A DNA stretch of 64,000 nt from Clostridium hydrogeniformans DSM 21757 (GTDB taxonomy: Bacteria; Bacillota; Clostridia; Clostridiales; Clostridiaceae), in the NCBI RefSeq assembly GCF_000686705.1, contig NZ_KK366005.1, positions 257,512 through 321,511 on the forward strand, in the 5' to 3' direction. The notes beneath the pieces were generated by a model. The model was not told where the DNA came from and ran no database searches. It worked only from the letters and a program-made list of their open reading frames with translations. Below, one piece after another: positions 27,238 to 36,033 of this stretch. Position numbers and translations under genes: made by a program. Numbering within the stretch: the first letter of the stretch is position 1; every line of letters starts with the position of its first letter.

Positions 27238-28185
27238 ATGATAGTTAATATGGTTATTACAGTTAATTATTATAGTATAGAAAAGAGTGATTATGTGAGT
27301 AACTTTTTCGATTTAAGTAACTATACTCCAGAGGAAAAACATAAATTGATTTACGAAAGATATAGAAGCTACTTTAAATTAATAAGTAAAAAAAGTCCTA
27401 TTATAGATAAAGTGATAGCCTTAAATAATAATAGTAAACCTAATCCTGAAAAGCTAGCAGTTATAGAGGGTATATGGGCATTAACCCTTGGTATAACACA
27501 TTCTCTTAGAATAAAACACTTTATAGTTTGTCCCGAAAAAATAAAATCCATAGAGTCACAAAAGCTTATAGAGGATTATATTAATATTTCAGAATCCTCC
27601 TATATAGTTTCAGAAAGGACTTATGATTACATAAGTGAAAAAGGAAACTCTAGTGGAATAACCGCTGTTTGTTATATGCCTACCCACTCTCTATATGATA
27701 TACATCCTAGAAGAAACAGTATTGTACTTATATTAGATGGATTAGAAATACCTGGCAATGTAGGCACTATACTAAGATCCTGTGATGCTACAGATATTGA
27801 TGGAGTAATAATAACCAATAAAAAAACTAGGCTAAATCATCCTAAACTTATAAGAAGTAGTATGGGGTCCTGTTTTACCCTTCCTATAATTGAAAGTAGC
27901 TATGATGAAGCTATTAAATGGTTAAATCATAATAAATATAATGTGGTGTTAACAGATACTGATGCACCTCTTAGTTATTATGACTTTAATTATAAAAATA
28001 GGATTGCTATTGTTATAGGAAGTGAAAAATACGGAATCTCTGAGGAATGGTATAAAACAAATTACACTGGTATATCTATACCAATGCTTGGTTACTGTGA
28101 CTCTTTAAATGTAGGAATAGCTGCTACTATTGTACTCTATGAGGCAACCTTAAAAAACAAAGAATTATTACTAAATAGAGCTTAA
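27238..28185 (+). CDS. SpoU/TrmH-family RNA 2'-O-methyltransferase
   Basis: 315 aa. An N-terminal substrate-binding domain (~1-150) is followed by the knotted SPOUT domain with its three motifs: LDGLEIPGNVGTILRSCDAT, IAIVIGSEKYGISEEW and ISIPMLGYCDSLNVGIAATI. These match TsnR/thiostrepton-resistance-like rRNA methyltransferases and TrmH. It likely methylates a ribose of 23S rRNA with SAM. The start is uncertain: the ATG at 27238 has no good ribosome binding site and a second Met lies four codons in. Confidence 0.9.
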   Translation: MIVNMVITVNYYSIEKSDYVSNFFDLSNYTPEEKHKLIYERYRSYFKLISKKSPIIDKVIALNNNSKPNPEKLAVIEGIWALTLGITHSLRIKHFIVCPEKIKSIESQKLIEDYINISESSYIVSERTYDYISEKGNSSGITAVCYMPTHSLYDIHPRRNSIVLILDGLEIPGNVGTILRSCDATDIDGVIITNKKTRLNHPKLIRSSMGSCFTLPIIESSYDEAIKWLNHNKYNVVLTDTDAPLSYYDFNYKNRIAIVIGSEKYGISEEWYKTNYTGISIPMLGYCDSLNVGIAATIVLYEATLKNKELLLNRA

Positions 28186-28223
28186 TTTATAGGGAATAAA
28201 TATTACATAACTTTAAAAAGGAG

Positions 28224-28655
28224 ATGTTTATTATTAAAAAAGTTATATTTATGGTTAAAAGCTCCCCCTTTAAATCTCTTATTTTAGTACTTATTATAGC
28301 TATTTTCATCACAGCCTTATTCTCTCCTAAAAAATATATAGGCACCTCAGACAATGGTAAGATAAAAATTGAAATCCTAAAAAGTATTGAGCCTGGTGGA
28401 GATAGGTATAACCTATTACTATCTAAAAAAGAAGAGGTAATCTTAAACAATACCTCCCTTAAATTTTATTTTAACGATAATGATGAGGGACAAGACTTTT
28501 CAGATATTAGGGATGAAATAGCTAAAACCAAAGAAAAGTTCTATTGCATTGCTGAACTTGATAACTCAACTGAAAGTAGAGTTGACTTTAAATCAAAACC
28601 AGATATATTCTACCTATTCCGTATTATGTTTCCAGAAAAACATCCTAATGTTTAA
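28224..28655 (+). CDS. Membrane-anchored protein of unknown function
   Basis: 143 aa. One N-terminal membrane helix (SLILVLIIAIFITALF, ~19-34) is followed by an extracytoplasmic domain of about 105 residues. No family recognised. The start is doubtful: AAAAGGAG abuts the ATG at 28224, which is too close; an ATT codon at 28230 has ideal spacing, and the next ATG is 28251. It lies 38 nt after the methyltransferase stop on the same strand and ends in a hairpin terminator. Confidence 0.65.
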   Translation: MFIIKKVIFMVKSSPFKSLILVLIIAIFITALFSPKKYIGTSDNGKIKIEILKSIEPGGDRYNLLLSKKEEVILNNTSLKFYFNDNDEGQDFSDIRDEIAKTKEKFYCIAELDNSTESRVDFKSKPDIFYLFRIMFPEKHPNV

Positions 28656-28671
28656 TTACTTTCAAAATATA

Positions 28672-28704
28672 AAAGCTATACAGACCTAAGTCATGTATAG
28701 CTTT
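28672..28704. terminator. Bidirectional terminator between convergent genes
   Basis: AAAGCTATACA/TGTATAGCTTT form an 11-bp stem with an 11-nt loop, followed by ATT. Confidence 0.65.
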
Positions 28705-28734
28705 ATTACTTATATATTTATTAATTATATATTA

Positions 28735-29481
28735 TTAAGCAGTACAATAAAGTATCATTTCACCTGCGTTCCCTTCTATAGGTATATCTTTTTTAAGTGA
28801 GCCGCTTTCTTTTATAATCTTAAGACCACTGAGTTCTATTATAGCCTTTAACTCCCTTGGCATATAATAAGTTATTTCTTCCTTAACTTCTGCCCTTCTT
28901 AAAAGCTCTTCCCCTTTATACTCTTCAAGGATTCTTTCATTTACCTCCTTAGAATGAGTAAAATCGTAGGTAGCTTTAAACTTATCCACTATTTTAGTAC
29001 TATTTTCCTTATTATAAAACTCAAAAGTCTCTTCTAGTCCATTACTATTCACCATAAGCTCCATGTAAGGAAGAGAGCAGTCTATTATAAATACCCCATT
29101 ATCCTTTAAATGTTCCTTAGCACATTTAAACATAGAAACTAAGTCTTCTATTTTATTAAATTTATTAATAAAATTACAACTAGCTAATACCACATTGAAC
29201 TTTCTATCTAAGGAAAAAATTTTACCATCTCCCTTAATAACCTCAGCTTTTCCCTTAGACTTTTTATTACAAAGAGCTATCATATCCTCACATTTTTCAA
29301 TACCCACAGCATTGTAATCATTTTCAATTAAAGGTATAAGAATACGCCCTGTACCTGAACCAAGTTCTAGTATATCTTCTCCATACTCTCTTAATTTTTC
29401 AACATAAATCTTATGGCTATAGTTCCCCTCATGTAAGATATCATAGAATTCTGCAAAAAACTCTCTGTGTTTACCACTCAT
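28735..29481 (-). CDS. SAM-dependent methyltransferase, class I
   Basis: 248 aa Rossmann-fold enzyme. The SAM loop ILELGSGTGRILIPL (residues ~38-52) is followed by VGIEKCEDMIALC (acidic ribose-binding Glu), then VIKGDGKIFSL and FNVVLASCNFINKF. The C-terminal half (ITYYMPRELKAIIELSGLKI) is typical of small-molecule methyltransferases of the UbiE-like superfamily. GGAGGGGTAGTT precedes the ATG. Substrate unknown. Confidence 0.85.
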   Translation of the reverse strand: MSGKHREFFAEFYDILHEGNYSHKIYVEKLREYGEDILELGSGTGRILIPLIENDYNAVGIEKCEDMIALCNKKSKGKAEVIKGDGKIFSLDRKFNVVLASCNFINKFNKIEDLVSMFKCAKEHLKDNGVFIIDCSLPYMELMVNSNGLEETFEFYNKENSTKIVDKFKATYDFTHSKEVNERILEEYKGEELLRRAEVKEEITYYMPRELKAIIELSGLKIIKESGSLKKDIPIEGNAGEMILYCTA

Positions 29482-29877
29482 AACTACCCCTCCATTTTAA
29501 TTAATAAAATCCCCTAGTTTTAAATAAAGCACACTTCTTATAATAAGAAGTAAATATAAATATTAAGTTTACTACAAGTTACTATATAATAAATTATATA
29601 AATTAACTTATAGCAGATTATTAATTTAATAATTTTATTATATTATATCATATATTTTACTATTAATAAGTGATACTAATTAGTAAATCAAGCTACAAGT
29701 ATTATAAATTCTTATAGTGCTTATAGGCTTCTATTATAGCTATTTCCTCTCATGTAACTAGTATCATTTTCTATTATAATGCTTTCATAAAACCCCTAAG
29801 ATAATTTTAAAAATCTATATTGGTTAAAACCCTCTAGCATTATTATGTAATTTATATAATTACTAAATCTATGTGAA
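29482..29877. other. Intergenic region without gene
   Basis: About 400 nt of AT-rich sequence with no ORF carrying a ribosome binding site and no clear motif. Confidence 0.6.
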
Positions 29878-29916
29878 AAAAGATAAGCTTAAGTCCTTAA
29901 ACTAAGCTTATCTTTT
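29878..29916 (-). terminator. Terminator of 40-aa gene
   Basis: The 14-bp perfect stem AAAAGATAAGCTTA/TAAGCTTATCTTTT has a minus-strand tail TTTTTT, about 50 nt after the stop of the 40-aa ORF. Confidence 0.8.
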
Positions 29917-29967
29917 AACTCTTTAAAACCTGCATTTCATTGTACCTCTGAATCTATTTTTATTTAA

Positions 29968-30090
29968 TTAACTAATTATTTGTTTAATTAGAAAAAGTAT
30001 ATACAACAACTTAGATGTGATATCTAGAAGGATTAAAAGCCTTTTTTCTATATTCTCCCTTCTTTTTAAACCACTTTTTCTCCTTTTCAT
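29968..30090 (-). CDS. 40-aa basic/hydrophobic small protein
   Basis: MKRRKSGLKRRENIEKRLLI begins this 40-aa frame, which continues as a hydrophobic helix (LLDITSKLLYILFLIKQIIS). Nine of the first 17 residues are Lys or Arg. The start has AGGAGGTGAAGAT, an excellent ribosome binding site, and a perfect terminator follows. A cationic head plus one membrane helix could be a small membrane regulator, a type I-like toxin or an exported peptide. No family recognised. Confidence 0.65.
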   Translation of the reverse strand: MKRRKSGLKRRENIEKRLLILLDITSKLLYILFLIKQIIS

Positions 30091-30477
30091 ATCTTCACCT
30101 CCTATTTTAGAACTGACATGTCTAATAACCGAAGGCCTTCACTCAAGATATCTTCTCTAATATTCTAGTTATTTAATTCTAAGTTTAATATTTATACTCC
30201 TTTTTAATTTAAAATAAGATTAATTTTATATAACCTCACTTTAACCTTATCCTATTATAATTTAACACTTAAATTATTAACTCATATTCTCCACTCCCCT
30301 TATTATTTTATTTTTAATAAAATTAAAAACTTTATTAAACCCAACTTTTAATAAATATATATTAATCATATTGTTGATTTATGACAAAATTATTTGTTAA
30401 ATTTATTAAAACTCTTAACATATTGTTCTAACTTCAAAGAGTTTCATCCCTTGAATTTCTTTAGCTATAAGTCATAG
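30091..30477. other. Upstream region of 40-aa gene, AT-rich
   Basis: About 390 nt between the 40-aa gene and repeat copy A. GAAGGCCTTC (30141-30150) is a 10-bp palindrome. Otherwise nothing recognisable. Confidence 0.4.
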
Positions 30478-30614
30478 AGAAGATTTATCTGATGGCTATA
30501 ATCTTTCCCCCCAATCCTCTAAAGGTGGGAGTATAACAGTTGCTACACCCCTAGATTATCTTATCTAACCTTCAGATAGTGAAAAAACACCATCTTAAGG
30601 AAGATTCGTTCTAT
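30478..30614 (+). repeat. Dispersed structured repeat, copy A
   Basis: Plus-strand copy. It keeps GATGGCTATAA, a left stem (CCCCCAATCC/GGTGGGAG), TAACAGTTGCTAC, TAGAT/ATCTA, the right stem CCTTCAGATAGTG/CACCATCTTAAGG and the end GATTCGTTCTAT. It precedes the hydrolase gene's 3' end by about 100 nt. Confidence 0.85.
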
Positions 30615-30653
30615 TAAAAAATGCTTCTAATATAATTAAACTATAATTACAGA

Positions 30654-30700
30654 AAAAGGATGGTTACAGTGTCTAAATGTACACTTTAACCATCCCTTTT
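30654..30700 (-). terminator. Terminator of alpha/beta hydrolase gene
   Basis: A 19-bp stem with few mismatches (AAAAGGATGGTTACAGTGT with its inverse) and a T-rich minus-strand tail, 12 nt after the hydrolase stop. Confidence 0.8.
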
Positions 30701-30711
30701 CCATTATAAAC

Positions 30712-31641
30712 TTAAATAACTTCATGTAAGAATTCCTTAACTTTCTTTAAATATTCTTTCTTGTCTACAAAATAAGAGTTACCATGATTAGCATCTTTAG
30801 CTATATATATTTTCTTTTTATTACTATTACAATTCTTATAAAGCTTATATCCCATATCTAAGGGTACAAACTTATCTTCCTCCCCATGGATAAAAAGTAT
30901 GGGTTTAGTTGTTCTTCTTACCGCCTCTAGGGGTGATGCATCACTAAAAAAATATCCAGCCCTTAATTTACATAAAAGACTAGTGGTATATATAAGTGGA
31001 AAACTAGGTACTCTATAAATCTTTTTCATCTGATAGGATAAAATATCTTTCGCTGAAGTATAACTACAATCAGCAATTATCCCCTTAATATTATATATAC
31101 TCCCTTCCCCACTTACCATAAGTACTGTAGCTGCTCCCATTGATACTCCATGAAGAATTATGTTTGAATCTTCTCCCTTATTTTTCACTATATAATTAAT
31201 CCACCTTCTATAATCTTCTCTTTCATGGTATCCAAAACCTATATAGTCCCCTTCACTATCTCCATGCCCTCTTGCATCTGGCATAAGAACATTAAACCCA
31301 AGACTCTCTCTATAGAATTTTCCAAAGGCAGTCATTCCCATAGCTCTTCCTGAGTAGCCATGGGCTAATACTACAGTATTATTAGTAGTCTTCTCTGCTT
31401 TTATATAGTAAGCTTTTAAATTTGCGTCCTTGTAACCCTTAAGATTTATAACTTCTACTTTCTGATTGCTTATCCACTTATTATCTGCTCTCCAAATAGC
31501 ATTTATATCCTTGCTTTTTAAATCTCTATTGCTGTTTAGAAACTTTTTTTCTGATCTTAATATGGCAATATTATAAAAATAGAAGCTCCCAAGTAAAATA
31601 ATGAAAATCATAATTATGAAAATTAATATTAAAGCACCCAT
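30712..31641 (-). CDS. Membrane-anchored alpha/beta hydrolase
   Basis: 309 aa. The N-terminal helix (residues ~4-28) anchors the enzyme. The fold shows VLAHGYSGRAMGM (oxyanion loop), MPDARGHGDSEGDY, the nucleophile elbow LHGVSMGAATVLM (Ser), HGEEDKFVPL (acid) and AKDANHGNSY (His). This is the pattern of the YqkD/BEM46-like S9-type hydrolases. Substrate unknown; possibly an esterase acting at the membrane. GGAGGGAAGTT precedes the ATG. Confidence 0.88.
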   Translation of the reverse strand: MGALILIFIIMIFIILLGSFYFYNIAILRSEKKFLNSNRDLKSKDINAIWRADNKWISNQKVEVINLKGYKDANLKAYYIKAEKTTNNTVVLAHGYSGRAMGMTAFGKFYRESLGFNVLMPDARGHGDSEGDYIGFGYHEREDYRRWINYIVKNKGEDSNIILHGVSMGAATVLMVSGEGSIYNIKGIIADCSYTSAKDILSYQMKKIYRVPSFPLIYTTSLLCKLRAGYFFSDASPLEAVRRTTKPILFIHGEEDKFVPLDMGYKLYKNCNSNKKKIYIAKDANHGNSYFVDKKEYLKKVKEFLHEVI

Positions 31642-31715
31642 AACTTCCCTCCACTATAATTTTATCTTCTAACTTACTTTTATACTTCGTTATTATATCA
31701 ATTACTAATATTATC

Positions 31716-32192
31716 TTACTTAATAATATCTTGAAACTCTCCCTCTATTACCTCTAGTAGAATTAAAGGATTTATCTCTATTTGTACTCCTATTCTACCT
31801 CCACTTACTATAATTTTCTCCATATCCTTAGCACTTTCATTTATAAATGTTTTATATAGTTTCTTCATCCCTATAGGAGAGCACCCTCCCCTTATATATC
31901 CAGTATGCTTTGTTATATCCTTTACATTAATCATCTCTATCTTTTTCTCTTTAGCTGCCTTTGCACCTTTTTTAAGATCTAGTTCTTCTTCAACAGGTAT
32001 TACAAAAACATATATCTCCTTACTCTGTCCCTGGGCTACTAAGGTTTTATAAACTTCTTTTACATCCCTATTAATTTTACCTGCAACAGATACTCCATCA
32101 ATTTTTCCATCTTTATTATCATAAGTTATCATATTATATTCTATATTCTTTGAATCCAATATTCTCATTGCATTAGTTTTTCCTTGTGCCAT
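31716..32192 (-). CDS. ybaK: Cys-tRNA(Pro)/aminoacyl-tRNA deacylase, YbaK/EbsC type
   Basis: 158 aa editing enzyme that hydrolyses mischarged Cys-tRNA(Pro). The conserved catalytic Lys lies in EVYKTLVAQG, and GYIRGGCSPIGMKK is the GGxSPxG loop of the YbaK/ProX family. ISGGRIG-like VSGGRIGVQIEINP closes the site. I begin at the Met of MAQGKTNAMR because GAGGAAGAGA lies just upstream; 16 further upstream codons are in frame but without a ribosome binding site. Confidence 0.92.
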   Translation of the reverse strand: MAQGKTNAMRILDSKNIEYNMITYDNKDGKIDGVSVAGKINRDVKEVYKTLVAQGQSKEIYVFVIPVEEELDLKKGAKAAKEKKIEMINVKDITKHTGYIRGGCSPIGMKKLYKTFINESAKDMEKIIVSGGRIGVQIEINPLILLEVIEGEFQDIIK

Positions 32193-32376
32193 AGTCTCTT
32201 CCTCACTTTTTATTAAATTTATTACCTCTTTATATATCAAGATAATTTCATATATTATTTCTCTCTAATATAACCCTCTAACTAAATTATACCATATACT
32301 TACACCTGATTTTATATCATAAGTTTTAAGCCTTACATAAGATTTTTAATAGGGCATAAATTGAGTTATATCTATA

Positions 32377-32412
32377 TTACAAAAGTGTAAGTTAAAAATT
32401 ATTTTTTGTAAT
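32377..32412 (+). promoter_or_regulatory. Conserved peptide-gene operator, copy 1
   Basis: TTACAAAAGTGTAA (32377-32390), 15 nt, TTGTAAT (32406-32412). The same 36-nt layout occurs at 39713 and 40553. AAGTGTAAG and TTTTGTAAT are 9-bp direct repeats 21 nt apart. TATAAT follows after 32 nt at 32445-32450 with a poor -35 (TGTTTA), the pattern of an activator-dependent promoter. Confidence 0.75.
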
Positions 32413-32492
32413 CTCCTTCGATGTTTAAAAAAATGTGGACTGGCTATAATAAGGATATAAGGTGATTAAGTAAGGTTTAGGAGGAATAAATA

Positions 32493-32636
32493 ATGATTAA
32501 AAAATTTTTAGATAGATTATTCAATACTGATGAGGTAGAAGTAGTAGAAGAAAAAAGTATATTTGAGATGGACAAGGCATATGAGAAAGAGGCAATAGAA
32601 GCTCTTTACGCTATGCAATTAAATATAAGAGCATAA
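32493..32636 (+). CDS. Small amphipathic peptide, LFN family (47 aa)
   Basis: MIKKFLDRLFNTDEVEVVEE is the N-terminal 20 residues: an amphipathic head ending in LFN, then an acidic stretch. The tail EMDKAYEKEAIEALYAMQ is predicted helical and is shared with the 47-aa protein at 40669. TTTAGGAGGAATAAATA gives a strong start. Transcribed alone from the conserved operator/promoter and ended by the terminator at 32762. The head-plus-acidic-tail plan recalls AgrD precursors but it lacks Cys. No known family recognised. Confidence 0.75.
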   Translation: MIKKFLDRLFNTDEVEVVEEKSIFEMDKAYEKEAIEALYAMQLNIRA

Positions 32637-32761
32637 GAAACTTTAAATAGAATCTTATGAAAAATATAAAATGTACAAGTATTAATCTTAGGGTTAATAA
32701 GATAAAACTAAAGGAGAAACTTAAGATGTCCCCCCTAATATTTAAAAATATATTATACGAG

Positions 32762-32806
32762 AAAAACACCATTAAGTAACTTTAATAGTAGCTTAATGGT
32801 GTTTTT
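32762..32806 (+). terminator. Terminator of peptide gene 32493
   Basis: AAAAACACCATTAAG pairs perfectly with CTTAATGGTGTTTTT over a 15-nt loop. Confidence 0.85.
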
Positions 32807-32978
32807 ATATTTTAATGTTTTTATATTAAAATATTATTTTCTAAATAAAAGTAATTTATATAATAAGAGTCCAAAGAAGCCCTTAGTTACTTATATACCC
32901 ATGTTTTTTTATTCCCTGTATTTCTTATGAATATTTTTAAACTTTTAAAGTTGCTTATATACCATACTTTCTTATTTC

Positions 32979-33860
32979 TTATAGTATAAAATCCTCATAT
33001 AAAGGATATTCACCCTTCATAAATCTTTTCTCTGCAACTAAGGTAAATGTCTTTGGAATACCCTTGTCAAAGATCTCTGAGGATAAGTTTGGCTCCTCAT
33101 CTAAGCTAGTTATAAATAGATCTTCCTTAGCCACAGCAGTAACTACCTCTCCTAAGTTCCATCTTCTAAGTAAGACTTTATGTACCTCTTCACCCTTTTC
33201 TAAGTACTTAGAATAAGCTACTTCCTTTTCCTCTAAAGAAGTATCAAAATAATCTCCAGTAACTTTATGCTTTCTAATCTTAGCTGTTGATCCTCTGGAG
33301 GAAATAAGCTTAGTTGTAACTGGGTGAAAATCTCTAATTATAAGTCTTCCATTAGGTTTTAATAATCTTTTTATTATGGTTATAAAGGGTTTTAAGTCAA
33401 TAAAATAATGAATTATTCCCATCTCTGCAAAAACTATATCATAATCCCCTGTAAATACCTCCCTAGGCATTTTTAAAACATCAGATAAAATATAGTTTAT
33501 AGATACTCCTGCCTCTCTCGCCAGGTCTTCTGCATACCTTTTGTTTCCCTCTGAAAAGTCTACAACAGTTACCTCTGCACCAAGTAATGCTAATGCCACA
33601 GCTTTATTGCCATTAGACCCCATAAGATTCATTATCTTTTTACCCTCTACCCTATCCATTTTATTGTGGATTACAGATAAAACTTTACTTGGATTTTTTT
33701 TAATCCTATCAGCTGCATCTTTTGGTTCTCCTAATCTTTCTATCCAAGCATTATAGGTTTCTTTATTCCATGATTCCTGATTCTTTTCTGAAGATATCTT
33801 GTGTATATGATTTTCCTCTTTATTTTCATCTCTTTCGGTGTCTTTATTACTCTCCCTCAT
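32979..33860 (-). CDS. SAM-dependent methyltransferase, class I
   Basis: 293 aa. An unusual charged N-terminus (~45 residues rich in Glu, Lys, Asn) precedes a Rossmann domain with IMNLMGSNGNKAVALALLGAEVTVVDFSEGNKRYAED split over residues ~75-110. The SAM loop reads MGSNGNK instead of the usual G-G-G, with VVDFSE as acidic motif. GDYDIVFAEMGIIHYF and LLKPNGRLIIRDFHP are class I motifs. Substrate unknown. Alone on its strand. Confidence 0.82.
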   Translation of the reverse strand: MRESNKDTERDENKEENHIHKISSEKNQESWNKETYNAWIERLGEPKDAADRIKKNPSKVLSVIHNKMDRVEGKKIMNLMGSNGNKAVALALLGAEVTVVDFSEGNKRYAEDLAREAGVSINYILSDVLKMPREVFTGDYDIVFAEMGIIHYFIDLKPFITIIKRLLKPNGRLIIRDFHPVTTKLISSRGSTAKIRKHKVTGDYFDTSLEEKEVAYSKYLEKGEEVHKVLLRRWNLGEVVTAVAKEDLFITSLDEEPNLSSEIFDKGIPKTFTLVAEKRFMKGEYPLYEDFIL

Positions 33861-34204
33861 ACTTATCTATAATCCTTTCCTTATAATTATAAAAACATAA
33901 TTAAAAATTAACTTAAAATATTAATACCTTAAATAAAATCAGCCTAACTTTAGACGAATTTTTAGCTCTTCTAGAATGAAATGTTGTAAATTATTTTTTT
34001 ATTATATAGCAATTATCTTATTAAATCTATAATATAAGTTAAACTTAGTAGCATCATTAACTTATATTATTCCTTCATCTGAAAAACTTAAGCAATAAAT
34101 CTTTAAAAGAAAATTAAATCCCTATTGATATTTATATAAAATCATTTTATAATTATACCTAGATAATCTATGTATAGTAAATCTAGGTATAAGAGGAGGT
34201 TTTT
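33861..34204. other. Divergent intergenic region
   Basis: About 340 nt between the methyltransferase and the PadR gene, AT-rich. AGATAATCTATGTATAGTAAATCTAGG just before PadR resembles a PadR-type dyad at positions 34161-34187 but is imperfect. No gene seen. Confidence 0.4.
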
Positions 34205-34546
34205 ATGAAAGTTAATAAAGAACTAATTAAAGGAAGTACTTCTGTACTTATTTTAAGTCTTCTACAAAGAAAAGAAATGTACGGCTATGAAATGATTAAA
34301 GAGATAGAGATAAAATCTAGCGGTGTTTTCTCATTTAAAGAAGGAACTCTCTATCCAATACTCCACTCCTTAGAAAAAGATAAAATAATTGAATCCTACT
34401 GGGAAGAAGGGGAATCAAAACGTAAAAGAAAATATTATAGAATCACTAAAGAAGGAAAAGAATATCTAAAAGAAAAGCAGGAAGAATGGGATATATTTAA
34501 ATCCTCAGTAGATAAAGTCCTTCTGGAGGTGGTACCATGCAAATAA
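34205..34546 (+). CDS. PadR-family transcriptional regulator
   Basis: 113 aa, similar in layout to the protein at 16988. KEMYGYEMIKEIE, SFKEGTLYPILHSLEKD and RKRKYYRITKEGKEY are the PadR winged-helix elements. AAGAGGAGGTTTTT serves the ATG. It overlaps the next gene by 10 nt, so it and the SEDS protein are translationally coupled; PadR likely represses the pair. Confidence 0.93.
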   Translation: MKVNKELIKGSTSVLILSLLQRKEMYGYEMIKEIEIKSSGVFSFKEGTLYPILHSLEKDKIIESYWEEGESKRKRKYYRITKEGKEYLKEKQEEWDIFKSSVDKVLLEVVPCK

Positions 34547-35826
34547 AAGATAACAATGAAGTTAATTTATATCTGGATCATATCTGCTTAAAAGTTAAGA
34601 ATAAGAGAATCCATGAAGAGATTAAACAGGAGCTTTTATGTCATGTAGAAGAAATGACATTAGACTATTTAGAAAGTGGATTAAGTGAAGAAGAAGCCAT
34701 AAAAAAGTCCCTTTCTCAAATGGGAAGTTCAGATATAGTAGGAGAAGAGCTTAATAGTGTTCACAAGGAAAAAATAGATTTAAAACTTATAATAACAGTT
34801 TCCTTACTTATACTATTTGGATTTTTCACTCTATATTTTATTGAGTCTAGCGATTATTCCTATAGAAGATTTTCAGATAGCTTCTTTTTCTTAAAAAAGA
34901 CCTTAATCTTTACATCTCTAGGATTAATAACTTTAATTGGAGCTATGTTCTTAGATTATAGAAAACTTAAGAAATACTCAATGCATATATATGTAATCAC
35001 TCTAATTTTGCTAGGCTTCTCCTCATTATTATATCCCACCATAAATGGAAAGGGTGGTTGGTTACCCCTAGGACCTATAACTATTAATATGCCTACAATT
35101 AGTGTGTTTTTATTTATTATAGCTTTAAGTGGACTATTCCATAATATAGATTTTAATATAAAAAGTCATAGGATTAGCCTTATAGTCCTGTCTATAATTC
35201 CTGGGGCTATGCTTTTAACAACAAAATCATTTCTTTTATCTATAATCTACATTCTGACTTTATGTGTGATTATGAAGATTAATAATATAAATATAAAATA
35301 TATAATTTTAACTTTTATTATTAACAGCTTTTTATTCTTTGCAATGGGAGGATACTTAAAGATTATAGAGCAATATAGTAGCCTTAGTGGAAAATCTGAA
35401 ATTCGTGGCACCATAGCCTCTATGCTAAGATCTTCAGTTTTCTTTGGTAAGGCAGAAAACTTTGATCCATTAATACTACCTGAAATTCATACTGATTTTG
35501 TTTTTACCTATATTATATATAGAATGGGTTGGATAATAGGAGCTCTTGTTATTACTCTTTTCCTTTTCTTAATTATAAGAATGATTAAAATGTCTCTTGC
35601 TGTTCGTGATAGCTATGGAAAGATATTAATAAGTGGTATTGTTTCAATCCTAGCCCTTGAAGCTTTCTTTAGTATACTTATGAACTTAAATCTAGTACCT
35701 ACAGCATATGTAACATTACCTTTTATAAGCTATAGTGGATCAAGCTCTCTTATTAGCTTATTAGTTATAGGTATTGTACTAAACATATATAAGGGAAAAA
35801 CCCTTCCCGAAACCTCTATAAATTAA
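34537..35826 (+). CDS. FtsW/RodA/SpoVE-like (SEDS) protein with N-terminal HAAS-like domain
   Basis: 429 aa. Residues ~1-80 are a helical permease-prefix/HAAS-like domain, unusual for SEDS proteins. Residues ~85-420 have about ten membrane helices with SEDS hallmarks: GGWLPLGPITI (~173-183), LPEIHTDFVF (314-323) and LPFISYSGSSSLISL (~394-408). SEDS proteins polymerise peptidoglycan glycan strands from lipid II. The segment before LPEIHTDF reads EQYSSLSGKSEIRG where family members carry the DP-x-G-x-G-Y-Q stretch with the catalytic Asp, so activity is doubtful. GGAGGTGGTACC serves its ATG. Confidence 0.85.
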   Translation: MQIKDNNEVNLYLDHICLKVKNKRIHEEIKQELLCHVEEMTLDYLESGLSEEEAIKKSLSQMGSSDIVGEELNSVHKEKIDLKLIITVSLLILFGFFTLYFIESSDYSYRRFSDSFFFLKKTLIFTSLGLITLIGAMFLDYRKLKKYSMHIYVITLILLGFSSLLYPTINGKGGWLPLGPITINMPTISVFLFIIALSGLFHNIDFNIKSHRISLIVLSIIPGAMLLTTKSFLLSIIYILTLCVIMKINNINIKYIILTFIINSFLFFAMGGYLKIIEQYSSLSGKSEIRGTIASMLRSSVFFGKAENFDPLILPEIHTDFVFTYIIYRMGWIIGALVITLFLFLIIRMIKMSLAVRDSYGKILISGIVSILALEAFFSILMNLNLVPTAYVTLPFISYSGSSSLISLLVIGIVLNIYKGKTLPETSIN

Positions 35827-35830
35827 ATAA

Positions 35831-35883
35831 AATATCCTGCCTTTAATATGGAATTGTTTCACTCCTATTGAAAGCAGGATATT
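35831..35883 (+). terminator. Probable terminator of PadR-SEDS pair
   Basis: AATATCCTGC (35831-35840) pairs with GCAGGATATT (35874-35883). The loop is long and the tail only AT-rich. Confidence 0.45.
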
Positions 35884-35904
35884 AATATTTCCCTATATAT
35901 TTCT

Positions 35905-36033
35905 ATCTTATGGCTCGGATCTTTAACACCCTATACTCTAAAAGTAGGGTATAACAGTTGTGACAATCTTAGATTAACTCCTCTAACATTCAGATAGTAG
36001 AAAGGACATAATCTAAAGGAAGATTCCGTCTAT
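35905..36033 (+). repeat. Dispersed structured repeat, copy C
   Basis: Plus-strand copy. The left stem ACCCTATACT/AGTAGGGT shows paired changes against copy B while keeping the fold. The right part CATTCAGATAG...CATAATCTAAAGGAAG is kept less well. Its end CGTCTAT overlaps the stop codon of the gene at 36030. Confidence 0.8.
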
